DNA from: Bifidobacterium gallicum DSM 20093 = LMG 11596
GTDB lineage: Bacteria; Actinomycetota; Actinomycetes; Actinomycetales; Bifidobacteriaceae
Direction of reading: 5' to 3'
Assembly (NCBI RefSeq): GCF_000741205.1
Contig: NZ_JGYW01000002.1
Span: 1-64,000, forward strand
Length of the DNA stretch: 64,000 nt
The translations under genes and the position numbers were made by a program. The stretch's first letter is position 1. The number at the start of each line of letters is the position of its first letter. The notes below the pieces were generated by a model, which made no database searches, had not been told where the DNA came from, and saw only the letters and a list, made by a program, of their open reading frames with translations. Shown here in pieces: positions 1 through 8,976 of this stretch.

Positions 1-422
1 ATGTCGAGCGGCTTGTCCATCTTGGCGAGCCTGAGAGTGCGGCCGTCCCATGTGAACGCGCTACGAACGAACGTGGCGGCTCCGCCACGGGACTTCTTCT
101 TGAACCTCGGATAATCCGCAGTACCGTCGAAGAAATTGGAGAACGCCGCTTGCAAGTGGCGCAACGACTGCTGAAGCGCAACTGAAGACACTTCCCTGAG
201 GAAGGCCAGCTCTTCGGTCTTCTTCCATCCGGTAAGCATGGTGCTGGTCTGGTTGTACGAGACACTTTCCCGACGCGCAGTCCACGCCTCGGTACGTGCC
301 GCCAAAGCCTTGTTGTAGACCAGACGGCAACACCCGATGGTACGCCGCAGCAGGTTCTCCTGCCCGGGCGTTGGATAGAAGCGGTACTTGTAGGCCCGCT
401 GGACCATACCATCGGCACCCAT
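1..422 (-). CDS. tnpB: IS200/IS605-family TnpB/OrfB, N-terminal part (runs off left edge)
   Basis: Reading the minus strand from the ATG at 422 gives about 140 residues that continue past the window edge. The protein opens MGADGMVQRAYKYRFYPTPG, then has GCCRLVYNKALAAR and a later DYPRFKKKSRG. This is the characteristic amino-terminal helix-turn-helix region of OrfB/TnpB proteins of IS200/IS605 elements. A second ATG at 407 (MVQRAYKY) is an equally possible start. TnpB is known as an RNA-guided nuclease that helps the transposon persist; the RuvC-like catalytic part would lie outside the window, so it cannot be judged whether this copy is intact. No TnpA is visible on the right side. The family call is firm; completeness is unknown. 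Confidence 0.8.
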   Translation of the reverse strand, partial: MGADGMVQRAYKYRFYPTPGQENLLRRTIGCCRLVYNKALAARTEAWTARRESVSYNQTSTMLTGWKKTEELAFLREVSSVALQQSLRHLQAAFSNFFDGTADYPRFKKKSRGGAATFVRSAFTWDGRTLRLAKMDKPLD

Positions 423-425
423 GCC

Positions 426-502
426 TTACATTATAACATGAAAGAATGTAAAATATGGCCGTGCGCCTTACATCCCCCCCCCTGCGCTCCGCCAAGAGGC
501 GG
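426..502. mobile_element. probable IS200/IS605 left-end region with small hairpins
   Basis: Just upstream of the TnpB start lies an inverted repeat, TTACATT at 426-432 and AATGTAA at 445-451. Further out a small hairpin, CCGCC (489-493) with GGCGG (498-502), sits in a C-rich tract. IS200/IS605 elements end in sub-terminal imperfect hairpins rather than inverted repeats, so this could be the element's left end or the tnpB promoter region. The exact boundary cannot be fixed without a related empty site. Confidence 0.35.
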
Positions 503-682
503 GGGTCTTACGGCGCAATCGATAAAAAATTCCCAAACCCAGCCAAGGCACAGATTCTTGAAAGAAAGCTGGGAAATTGCCTGAGCGAAAAACTCAGACT
601 TTTTCAGGTTTCATGTGTTCCAATAATCGTAAAGCAGCCCAAGCGCGCGCTTGGTTGTACACATACGGGGAAAGGAACTGCG

Positions 683-985
683 ATGGCAGATCTGAAGGAA
701 CACATCGAAGAGATGGAAATTCGTCACGACGAGCACGTGGCCGAGCGTAAGGAAGATCGTGCTGACATCCGCGCCGAGCACATTGCCGACCAGATGCAGA
801 AGGAAGAGGAAGACCTGAACAAGGCCGACGAAGCCAAGCACGAGTTCGAAGCCAAGCACGACGAGCACAAGGCTGAGCGTGAAGAGCGCCGCATCGAGCG
901 CGAGGGCGAGCGCATCTTCAAGGATGACGCGAAGGCCGCTGAGGAAGACGAGAAGGCAGCAACCAAGGGCGTCTGCGGCTGCTGA
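683..985 (+). CDS. small, very highly charged alpha-helical protein ending in CGC
   Basis: A 100-residue protein from an ATG at 683, preceded by the purine-rich GGGGAAAGGA about seven bases upstream. More than half of the residues are Asp, Glu, Lys or Arg, with several His, and it has almost no hydrophobic residues. It should form one long charged helix or coiled coil. It has no signal peptide or membrane segment, so it is probably cytoplasmic. The extreme C-terminus is VCGC, two cysteines after an otherwise cysteine-free chain, suggesting metal binding or disulphide cross-linking (inference). I recognise no family. It stands alone and is followed by two strong hairpins, consistent with a monocistronic, well expressed gene. 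Good ribosome site and codon use support it being real. Confidence 0.7.
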   Translation: MADLKEHIEEMEIRHDEHVAERKEDRADIRAEHIADQMQKEEEDLNKADEAKHEFEAKHDEHKAEREERRIEREGERIFKDDAKAAEEDEKAATKGVCGC

Positions 986-993
986 GCCTGTCC

Positions 994-1075
994 ATTGCGG
1001 TTGGTCAGCGTAGCCGACCGCAATCCACAAGAATGCCGGAATGGTGATTACACTGTTCCGGCATTCTTCTATATT
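994..1075 (+). terminator. tandem hairpins ending the charged-protein gene
   Basis: Two hairpins follow the stop codon at 985. The first pairs 994-1005 with 1013-1024 (12 bp with wobbles). The second is a perfect 13-bp stem, 1029-1041 with 1056-1068, followed by a T-rich stretch. The second looks like a classical intrinsic terminator. Confidence 0.75.
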
Positions 1076-1247
1076 GTTGGCAAGATTCTTTCCCCAAGAT
1101 TGCCTGCCCAATATTCAACGCGGTTCATTGCGCTGCGTGGTGCGTATGGCACTGCACAGCACTACCCTCGCCACACGCAAAACCGGCGGACAGCACTCGG
1201 TGATTGCCGTAACGTCACGCATAACCAACTACAACAAAAGGATTGAC

Positions 1248-1574
1248 ATGAGTATCACGATCAACTTGTATTACATAGGTCGTGATGGCCAGGCGCAACA
1301 GTTTGTGCAGGCTATGGAGGAGTCGGGCATCGCCGATGCGATCCGCCAGGAGCCAGGTAACGAACGCTACGAATATTTCCAGCCGCTCGACCGGCCCGAC
1401 ACGGTGCTGCTGATTGATCAGTGGTCCGACCAGCAAGCGCTTGACGCCCACCATGCGAGCGCGATGATGGAGCAGCTTGCGCAGCTACGCGAGCGTTTTG
1501 ACTTGCACATGCAGGTGCAACGCTTCACCGAACTGCCTGACGAGACGGCGGACGCGCAGTTCATCCGTTCATAA
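1248..1574 (+). CDS. antibiotic biosynthesis monooxygenase (ABM/YgiN-like) domain protein
   Basis: A 108-residue protein starting at the ATG at 1248, with AAAAGGATTG as ribosome site. The small ferredoxin-like ABM fold is suggested by the pattern of an N-terminal beta strand (ITINLYYI), a central EPGNERYEYFQPLDRPDTVLLIDQW-type stretch and the helix DAHHASAMMEQLAQL, in which the His-His-Ala-Ser pattern is typical of YgiN-like quinol monooxygenases and of LsrG. Such proteins are dimeric cofactor-free oxidases of quinols or signal degraders, usually of unknown substrate. Nothing in the neighbourhood identifies the substrate. It is followed by a short hairpin at 1583-1608. Confidence 0.75.
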   Translation: MSITINLYYIGRDGQAQQFVQAMEESGIADAIRQEPGNERYEYFQPLDRPDTVLLIDQWSDQQALDAHHASAMMEQLAQLRERFDLHMQVQRFTELPDETADAQFIRS

Positions 1575-1582
1575 CATGCTGT

Positions 1583-1608
1583 TGTGCCGGCGCTGCGGTT
1601 CCGGCACA
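1583..1608 (+). terminator. hairpin after ABM gene
   Basis: An 8-bp perfect stem, TGTGCCGG (1583-1590) with CCGGCACA (1601-1608), lies nine bases after the stop codon. The following sequence is T-rich but not a pure T run, so termination is likely but unproven. Confidence 0.5.
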
Positions 1609-1613
1609 GCAAG

Positions 1614-1693
1614 TTCTTCTTGGCGTGCGTTGTTGGACCAACATGTTCCCCGCCGTTCCCCAACCATTTTCAGCTCTTCTTGGCGCGCGTTTT
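1614..1693 (+). repeat. imperfect direct repeat, 60-bp period, in a 328-base intergenic gap
   Basis: The segment TTCTTCTTGGCGTGCGTT at 1614-1631 recurs with small changes at 1674-1691 (CTCTTCTTGGCGCGCGTT), exactly 60 bp downstream. Nothing else recognisable lies between the ABM gene and the membrane protein gene at 1903. It may be a regulatory region or a decayed duplication. Confidence 0.4.
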
Positions 1694-1902
1694 GTTTTCT
1701 TCTCTCAACGGTCTCCTGTTGTATTGATTCCGCAATCCGGTTCCTAAGCGTGCTGTACTGTGCATAGGCACGCTCAATACAGCGAAACGTGCATTTGTGC
1801 AACACTGAAATTTGTGGAAAGCTCCAAAGCGCGCGCTCTCCTGCTCTCCTACGATGACTGCCTGACTGTATCAACACCATTCCAGTTCATTCAGGAGAGT
1901 CC

Positions 1903-2580
1903 ATGTCCACGAATCGCACCGCACAGTTGATTGTGCAAAGCATGTATGTTGCGCTCGGCGTTGTCGCCATATTCGGCAGTTTCGGTCTGTATGATGCCGA
2001 TTTCGACGGCACGTTTTACACGTATTTCACGAACCTGTCAAACTACTTGTGCGTCGGCGTGATGTTCGCCGAGCTTGTGCAGACGGCCCGCCGCAAGGGC
2101 AACGGATTCGTCACTCTCTCGCCGCTGCTCAAATTCATCTGCGTTATCGCAATCATGCTCACGTGCTGCGTGTTCAATTTCATTCTTGCCGGCGCGCCTG
2201 ATCGCGATCCGCTTGACAATTACAAGGTCACGTGCATCCTGTTCCACACAGTGCTGCCGTTGCTGTTTGTGGCCGACTGGCTGGCGTTCTATCGCCATGG
2301 CGTAGTCAAGTGGACGTTCCCGCTGATTTCCACGATTTTCCCGCTGTTGTTTGTGGCGTTCGTGTTCATTCGTGCGGCGATCTTCCCATCCGCCGAGAAT
2401 CTCTATCCATATTTCTTCCTTGATCCGGGGCAACAAGGCGTTGACGGTGTGATTCGTTGGATCGTGATCCTGCTTATCACCTTTATCGCGTTCGGTTACC
2501 TGCTCATGGCACTCGACCGTGCGCTGGATCGCCGCTCGGCTACCGTGGCCACCTCGCTGAAAGCTGCCGCGCTGGACTGA
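1903..2580 (+). CDS. Pr6Pr-family integral membrane protein
   Basis: A 225-residue polytopic membrane protein from the ATG at 1903, with TCAGGAGAG as ribosome site. About six or seven hydrophobic segments are visible, beginning with MYVALGVVAIFGSFG. The sequence TYFTNLSNYLCVGVM and later FHTVLPLLFVADWLAF are typical of the Pr6Pr membrane family (a relative of FAR-17a/AIG1-like proteins), in which an Asn/Ser-rich TM2 and a His in a later helix are conserved. The function of the bacterial family is not known. It sits alone between a 330-base gap and a strong terminator at 2608. Confidence 0.75.
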   Translation: MSTNRTAQLIVQSMYVALGVVAIFGSFGLYDADFDGTFYTYFTNLSNYLCVGVMFAELVQTARRKGNGFVTLSPLLKFICVIAIMLTCCVFNFILAGAPDRDPLDNYKVTCILFHTVLPLLFVADWLAFYRHGVVKWTFPLISTIFPLLFVAFVFIRAAIFPSAENLYPYFFLDPGQQGVDGVIRWIVILLITFIAFGYLLMALDRALDRRSATVATSLKAAALD

Positions 2581-2607
2581 GACTGGGCGACTGCAAGCTC
2601 CAGTACC

Positions 2608-2642
2608 GGGTTTTCTTGCTTCACGCAAGAAGACCCTTTTTA
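2608..2642 (+). terminator. intrinsic terminator after Pr6Pr gene
   Basis: The stem GGGTTTTCTTGC (2608-2619) pairs with GCAAGAAGACCC (2624-2636, one wobble) and is followed immediately by TTTTT. This is a textbook intrinsic terminator. Confidence 0.85.
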
Positions 2643-2828
2643 TTCCCGCATTTCGCTGCATGGCAATCCCACCATACTGTTCACTACGTTTCGTCGTGAT
2701 GCGTTCACCGAGTCATCGGTAAATATACAGGCGCAACAATTAGGGTTGTAAGTACTGATGGCACCGGCGATTGCCGTTTGCCAGACAATCTGACTAATTG
2801 AACATCAAGTCCCAAGCAAAGGAACGTA

Positions 2829-3353
2829 ATGCACACTGCTGTAATGGTATTCCACCCGAATATGGCCCAGTCCGTCGCCAACAAGGCGCTGATGCAGGCC
2901 GCACAATCCATTGGCGACCAGGTGACGGTGCGTGACATGTATGCGCTATACCCGGATTTCCACGTGGATGTGGCACACGAGCAGCAACTGGCGATGGCAA
3001 GCGACCGTATTGTTTTCCAGTTTCCGCTGTATTGGTACAGTTCCCCGGCGTTGCTTAAGCAATGGCAGGATGATGTGCTGGCCCCTGGCTGGGCTTACGC
3101 AGGCGGCCATGAACTGGCTGGCAAACATTTGATGCTGGCGGTAACAACCGGAGGCCCAGAAGAAACCTACCAGTTCGAAGGCCGCCAAGGCGTAACCATG
3201 GCGCAGCTGCTTACACCACTGCAAGCTGTGGCCAATCGCGTTGGCATGATCTATGATGAACCGTTCATCGTGCACGGCGCCATGGATGGCCTAATGACCG
3301 ACACGCGCCTCGAAGAAGCCCGCACCGCCTACGTGCAGCGTCTCGGTGACTGA
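2829..3353 (+). CDS. NAD(P)H-dependent oxidoreductase, flavodoxin-like fold (MdaB/KefF/YwrO group)
   Basis: A 174-residue protein from the ATG at 2829, preceded by CAAAGGAACG. It shows the flavodoxin-like quinone reductase layout: an N-terminal strand and phosphate loop (VMVFHPNMAQSVANK), DMYALYPDFHVD, the FPLYWYSSPALLKQWQDDV motif that contacts FMN and is shared by KefF, MdaB and general stress protein 14, and a central VTTGGPEETYQ loop. It probably reduces quinones or other electrophiles in the cytoplasm using FMN or FAD and NAD(P)H. Its length matches the family. The physiological substrate is not evident from the neighbours, and it is transcribed toward the tuf gene. Confidence 0.88.
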   Translation: MHTAVMVFHPNMAQSVANKALMQAAQSIGDQVTVRDMYALYPDFHVDVAHEQQLAMASDRIVFQFPLYWYSSPALLKQWQDDVLAPGWAYAGGHELAGKHLMLAVTTGGPEETYQFEGRQGVTMAQLLTPLQAVANRVGMIYDEPFIVHGAMDGLMTDTRLEEARTAYVQRLGD

Positions 3354-3385
3354 GTTCTCAGCCTCAATCTTTCACGCCACAACGC

Positions 3386-3425
3386 AAAGAACCCCGGCTC
3401 CCAAACAGGAACCGGGGTTCTTTTC
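3386..3425. terminator. bidirectional terminator between oxidoreductase and tuf
   Basis: The perfect stem AAAGAACCCCGG (3386-3397) with CCGGGGTTCTTT (3412-3423) is flanked by A and T runs on the respective strands. It can therefore terminate both the oxidoreductase gene and the convergent translation operon ending with tuf. Confidence 0.9.
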
Positions 3426-3464
3426 TACGCTAGTTCAGCGTGTCAAATCGTCGCGTGATGAAAA

Positions 3465-4664
<1,200 letters not shown>

Positions 4665-4785
4665 GTGTTTTTGTCCTCCTGGACGGTTCTCGTGTAGTGG
4701 TGCTCCCCTGCTGTTTGCCACAGCAGTGAAGCGCGTGCTACATATTACTGGGTTTCTGGGTTGTCGCCACTTGAAGAGCCCGAAC

Positions 4786-4819
4786 CCAGTCAGCGCTTAT
4801 GAATACTAGCGCTGACTGG
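4786..4819 (-). promoter_or_regulatory. perfect 11-bp hairpin between fusA and tuf
   Basis: CCAGTCAGCGC (4786-4796) pairs perfectly with GCGCTGACTGG (4809-4819) around a 12-base loop. No T run follows on the minus strand, so it is not an obvious terminator. It could be a processing or stability element of the fusA-tuf message, or a partial terminator that lets tuf be expressed separately. Confidence 0.55.
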
Positions 4820-4905
4820 AGACGTTGTCCACTTCGGCAGTGTCTGTGAAGAACACTTTCACACAAACCCCCCGTAAAGGGTCTATGCGGTGGCGGCCGA
4901 CGACA

Positions 4906-7035
4906 TTACTCGCCGCGCTGGGCCTTGATGATCTCGTCGGCAACAGCCTTCGGGACCTCGGCGTAGGAATCCATCTGCATGGTGAACATTGCGCGGCCCT
5001 GCGTCTTGGAACGCAGGTCGCCAATGTAGCCGAACATCTCGCTCAGCGGCACCTTGGCGTCGATGACCTTGACACCAGTGGCGTCGTTCATCGACTGGAT
5101 GGAACCACGGCGGGAGTTCAGATCGCCCATGACGTCGCCCATGTACTCTTCCGGAGTACGCACCTCGACGGCCATGATCGGCTCGAGGATGACGGGCTTG
5201 GCCTTGGGGGCAGCTTCCTTGAAGCACATGGAGCCTGCAATCTTGAAGGCCATTTCCGAGGAGTCGACGTCGTGGACCTGACCGTCGACGACGGTCGCCT
5301 TGACGCCCACCACCGGGAAGCCGGCGAGGATGCCGGATTCCATGGCTTCCTGCACACCAGCATCGATCGAAGGGATGTATTCCTTCGTGATGTGGCCGCC
5401 GGTGACCTCGTTCGCGAACTCGTAAACTTCGCCGTTCTCGGTGTCGAGAGGCTCGAAGTTCATGAGCACCTTTGCGAACTGGCCGGAACCACCGGTCTGC
5501 TTCTTGTGCGTGTATTCCTGGTTCATGACGGCCTGGCGGATCGTCTCGCGGTAAGCCACCTGCGGCTTGCCGACGTTGCACTCCACCTTGAACTCGCGAC
5601 GCATACGGTCAACGATGATGTCGAGCTGGAGCTCGCCCATGCCCGAGATCAGCGTCTGGCCCGACTCTTCGTCGGTCTTGACCTGGAACGTCGGATCCTC
5701 GTCAGACAGCTTGGCCAGAGCCAGGCTCATCTTCTCCTGATCAGCCTTGGTCTTCGGCTCCACGGCCACCTCGATCACAGGATCAGGGAAGGTCATGGAC
5801 TCGAGGGAGATCGGGTGCTTCTCGTCGCACAGCGTGTCGCCCGTGGTCACGTTCTTCAAACCGACGAACGTGTAGATGTTGCCGGCCTCAGCCGAATCCA
5901 CCGGGTTCTCCTTGTCGGCGTGCATCTGGAAGATCTTGCCGACGCGTTCCTTCTTGCCCTTCGTGGAATCGAGCACGGTGTCGCCGGGCTTGACAACGCC
6001 GGAGTACACGCGCACGAACACGAGCTTGCCGTAGAACGGGTGCGTCGAGATCTTGAAGACGAGGGCCGAGAACGGATCGTCCATGGTGGGCTTGCGGTCG
6101 ATTTCGATGGACTCGTCGGACGGGTCGAAGCCCTTGATCGACGGCACATCTTCAGGCGACGGCAGGTAATCGACAACAGCGTCCAGCATCGGCTGCACAC
6201 CCTTGTCCTTGAATGCCGAGCCGCACAGCACCGGGTATGCCTGACGAGCGATCGTCAGCGTACGGATGCCCTTGCGGATCTCCTCTTCCGACAGTTCGCC
6301 GGACTCGAGGTACTTCTCGAGCAGCTCTTCGTCGGACTCGGCAACCTGGTCGAGCAGTTCCGAACGGTACTCTTCAGCGCGATCCTTGAGGTCATCCGGG
6401 ATGTCAACGGTGTCGTAGTGGGCACCCATGTCGTCCTTGACGTCGTTCCAGACGTAGGCCTTCATGCGGATCAGATCGACGACGCCAGCGAAGTCGTTCT
6501 CAGCGCCGATCGGCAGCTGCACGACGAGCGGGGTTGCACCCAGCTTTTCCTTGATCGTGTCGACCGAGTAGTAGAAGTCGGCGCCGAGCTTGTCCATCTT
6601 GTTGATGAAGCAGATACGCGGAACGCCATACTTGTCAGCCTGACGCCACACGGTTTCGGACTGCGGCTCCACGCCTTCCTTGCCGTCGAACACGGCGACA
6701 GCACCATCGAGCACACGCAGGGAGCGCTCCACCTCGGCCGTGAAGTCCACGTGGCCAGGGGTGTCGATGATGTTGATCTGGAACTTCTGATCCGTGTCAT
6801 GGGTCTGGCGGTTCCAGAAGCAGGTGGTAGCAGCGGACTGAATGGTGATGCCGCGCTCCTGCTCCTGAGCCATGAAGTCCATCGTCGAAGCGCCATCATG
6901 CGTTTCGCCGATCTTGTAGTTCTTGCCGGTGTAGTACAGAATACGCTCGGTAGTGGTGGTCTTACCGGCATCGATGTGAGCCATGATGCCGATGTTACGG
7001 ACCTGGTGAAGGTCAGTAAGCACGTCCTGTGCCAT
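4906..7035 (-). CDS. fusA: elongation factor G
   Basis: A 709-residue EF-G, the GTPase that drives translocation. The start [16 protein letters not shown] at 7035 is followed by the P-loop [15 protein letters not shown], the [11 protein letters not shown] switch I region, [15 protein letters not shown] and NKMDK. Domains II to V follow, with the GMGELQLDI and GGSGQFAKV segments that mark domains III and IV. The length is normal for actinobacteria. It lies 43 bases downstream of rpsG and is cotranscribed with it. No unusual residues are evident. Confidence 0.99.
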   Translation of the reverse strand: MAQDVLTDLHQVRNIGIMAHIDAGKTTTTERILYYTGKNYKIGETHDGASTMDFMAQEQERGITIQSAATTCFWNRQTHDTDQKFQINIIDTPGHVDFTAEVERSLRVLDGAVAVFDGKEGVEPQSETVWRQADKYGVPRICFINKMDKLGADFYYSVDTIKEKLGATPLVVQLPIGAENDFAGVVDLIRMKAYVWNDVKDDMGAHYDTVDIPDDLKDRAEEYRSELLDQVAESDEELLEKYLESGELSEEEIRKGIRTLTIARQAYPVLCGSAFKDKGVQPMLDAVVDYLPSPEDVPSIKGFDPSDESIEIDRKPTMDDPFSALVFKISTHPFYGKLVFVRVYSGVVKPGDTVLDSTKGKKERVGKIFQMHADKENPVDSAEAGNIYTFVGLKNVTTGDTLCDEKHPISLESMTFPDPVIEVAVEPKTKADQEKMSLALAKLSDEDPTFQVKTDEESGQTLISGMGELQLDIIVDRMRREFKVECNVGKPQVAYRETIRQAVMNQEYTHKKQTGGSGQFAKVLMNFEPLDTENGEVYEFANEVTGGHITKEYIPSIDAGVQEAMESGILAGFPVVGVKATVVDGQVHDVDSSEMAFKIAGSMCFKEAAPKAKPVILEPIMAVEVRTPEEYMGDVMGDLNSRRGSIQSMNDATGVKVIDAKVPLSEMFGYIGDLRSKTQGRAMFTMQMDSYAEVPKAVADEIIKAQRGE

Positions 7036-7078
7036 TGATGTTCCTTAACTCTTCGTTTCGAGTGATGTCCGGCTGAAA

Positions 7079-7549
7079 TTACCAGCGGTAGTGAGCGAAA
7101 GCCTTGTTGGCTTCTGCCATCTTGTGGGTGTCCTCGCGACGCTTCACGGAAGCGCCCAGGCCATTGGAAGCATCGAGAATCTCGTTGGCGAGACGCTCAG
7201 CCATCGTCTTCTCACGACGAGCGCGCGAGAAGTCGGTCAGCCAACGCAGCGACAGCGTGTTGGCGCGGTTCGGCTTGACCTCGACAGGCACCTGGTAGGT
7301 AGCGCCACCGACGCGGCGGGAACGCACCTCGAGGGACGGGCGGATGTTGTCCAGAGCGCGCTTGAGCACGGCCACTGGCTCCTGATCCGTCTTCTCCTTG
7401 ACCATATCGAGCGCCGAGTAGACGATGTCTTCAGCAATCGACTTCTTGCCGTCGAGCAGAATCTTGTTGATGAGCTGTGCCACCACGGTCGAGCCGTAGA
7501 TCGGATCCGGCAGCAGCTGGTGTTTCTTAGCGGGTCCCTTGCGTGACAT
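7079..7549 (-). CDS. rpsG: 30S ribosomal protein S7
   Basis: A 156-residue S7 starting [20 protein letters not shown] at 7549. It nucleates assembly of the 3' domain of 16S rRNA and lies near the tRNA exit site. The signature [20 protein letters not shown] and the C-terminal [14 protein letters not shown] are standard. Only five bases separate it from rpsL upstream, so the two are tightly coupled. S7 is often the autogenous repressor of this operon in other bacteria; no such site can be shown here. Confidence 0.99.
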   Translation of the reverse strand: MSRKGPAKKHQLLPDPIYGSTVVAQLINKILLDGKKSIAEDIVYSALDMVKEKTDQEPVAVLKRALDNIRPSLEVRSRRVGGATYQVPVEVKPNRANTLSLRWLTDFSRARREKTMAERLANEILDASNGLGASVKRREDTHKMAEANKAFAHYRW

Positions 7550-7554
7550 ATCTC

Positions 7555-7926
7555 TTACTTCGCCTTCTTTGCTCCATACAGGGAACGACCCTGCTTGCGG
7601 TCCTTGACGCCCTGGGTATCGAGTGCACCACGCACGATGTGGTAACGCACACCAGGAAGATCCTTCACACGGCCACCGCGCACCAGCACGATGGAGTGCT
7701 CCTGAAGGTTGTGGCCTTCACCCGGGATGTAGGCCGTAACTTCGACGCCAGAGCTCAGACGCACACGAGCCACCTTACGCAATGCCGAGTTCGGCTTCTT
7801 CGGGGTGGTGGTGTAAACACGGGTGCACACGCCGCGACGCAGCGGGCTGCCCTTGAGAGCCAAAGTCTTGGACTTCTTCGGCTTTGCCTTGCGTCCCTTA
7901 CGGACAAGCTGTTCAATAGTAGGCAA
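7555..7926 (-). CDS. rpsL: 30S ribosomal protein S12
   Basis: A 123-residue S12 starting [13 protein letters not shown] at 7926, first gene of the minus-strand translation operon. S12 sits at the decoding centre. The residues whose changes give streptomycin resistance are wild type: Lys43 in [11 protein letters not shown] and Lys88 in [13 protein letters not shown]. Both sequences are clear, so the strain is predicted not to carry an rpsL resistance mutation. Confidence 0.99.
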   Translation of the reverse strand: MPTIEQLVRKGRKAKPKKSKTLALKGSPLRRGVCTRVYTTTPKKPNSALRKVARVRLSSGVEVTAYIPGEGHNLQEHSIVLVRGGRVKDLPGVRYHIVRGALDTQGVKDRKQGRSLYGAKKAK

Positions 7927-8278
7927 CTTGAATTCTCCGATTCAGTGGTTTGTATTCCTCTTCGTGAGACCGCCGCACTGCAGCCCACTGTTCCCAACTG
8001 AATCGTTCCCGCGGATATTCCCGCTAGCTGTTCAAAGAAACTGGTTAGCCACTGTCCACCGGCCCGATGGCCCCCTCCCCTGACGCCGGACATTGCTGCC
8101 CCGCGCTGCAAACGGTTCAAGGGATATCCCAACGTGCGCTTCTGTTACATAAGATGCGCCGCTGGCACACACGAGTTATGAATGTACTACAGGGTGACGA
8201 TAAACGACAGTTTGTGGAGACGTATACGGTGTGTCTTCACAAACCGACGTTCAACTACCCTGATCCAATAAGCGATAA
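7927..8278 (-). promoter_or_regulatory. leader and promoter region of the rpsL operon
   Basis: These 350 bases upstream of rpsL contain no convincing gene on either strand. They should hold the promoter and leader of the rpsL-rpsG-fusA-tuf operon, but no promoter hexamers good enough to place a start site are visible, so none is assigned. Confidence 0.4.
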
Positions 8279-8629
8279 TCATGACTCTTCAAAACCGGAA
8301 TTGTCCAGCTTGAGATTTGCGACATTGCCTTCAATGATTTGGACAACACATTCATCAAAACCGCTGGCATTATCAGCATGGATTTCCAAACTCAATGATA
8401 TATCTGCTCCCACTAGCCGCAACTGGTCAAGTATGGCTTCGTTAATGCGCGCAATGTCACGATTCATTGAATCTGGATCAAGTTTCGCAGTGGCGTAGTA
8501 CCGTGTCATACGTGCTGGAGCCACTACGCCCGGATTTCTCCGTTTGACCGCCCGGCAAGTCATCGCCCTGTTGTCTAGGATGCGTGGATTGATGGTCCTG
8601 TCCATCAATTTGTTCCACGCCGGCTCCAA
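8279..8629 (-). pseudogene. C-terminal remnant of a DUF499-type (anti-phage-associated) ATPase
   Basis: An open frame of about 116 residues with only a TTG at its beginning and no ribosome site. The last 75 residues (RMTRYYATAKLDPDSMNRD, then LSLEIHADNASGF and NLKLDNSGFEES) match from memory the extreme C-terminus of DUF499 proteins: a sequence of the type YG-xx-LDP-xx-xxRD, an EIxAxxPxGF stretch and a final xxLKFxxxGFE. Complete DUF499 proteins are large (about 1000 residues) P-loop ATPases found with DUF1156 methylase, DUF3780 and HerA-like helicase genes in predicted anti-phage islands. None of those partners is here and upstream sequence is degenerate, so this is read as the last scrap of a deleted defence locus. 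The family assignment is by pattern recall only. Confidence 0.55.
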
Positions 8630-8634
8630 GATGC

Positions 8635-8779
8635 GGTTCCAGCCGTACTGCCATCAGCTTTCGTGTAAATCACATTGATGGCATCACCTATCGGCATGAC
8701 TGCGACCACTGTCACTGGTTGTTCTGCAACAACGCCAGCAATGGCAACGCCCGGTTGGATTCCATCAAGGTGCAAACTT
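8635..8779 (-). pseudogene. unidentified degraded coding fragment
   Basis: On the minus strand a stop-free run of about 45 codons reads SLHLDGIQPGVAIAGVVAEQ and on to INVIYTKADGSTAGTASWSR, closed by stops at both ends and without a start codon. The residues look protein-like, but I cannot name a family. It directly abuts, in another frame, the DUF499-like remnant, as expected for a junction left by deletion. Confidence 0.3.
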
Positions 8780-8905
8780 CACGCCAATCAGGTACATGAC
8801 AATCTGACCGTGGTAGTTCTATCGTTCAACTAGGAACACGGTATAACGAGAATATATTTATGAACTATAAAAAGGCTAGCGATTATTCCTTTGTGCAATC
8901 AATAA

Positions 8906-8947
8906 CAATCCCGCCTCTGCGAAGCGAACATCGCAGAGGCGGGATTG
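8906..8947. terminator. strong hairpin terminator downstream of the MFS permease
   Basis: A perfect 17-bp stem pairs 8906-8922 with 8931-8947 (core CCCGCCTCTGCG) around an 8-base loop. It lies 30 bases after the stop codon of the minus-strand permease gene and could also stop readthrough from the degraded region on the left. Confidence 0.8.
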
Positions 8948-8976
8948 CAGAGAAACAGGGAATAAGGAAGAGTGAG

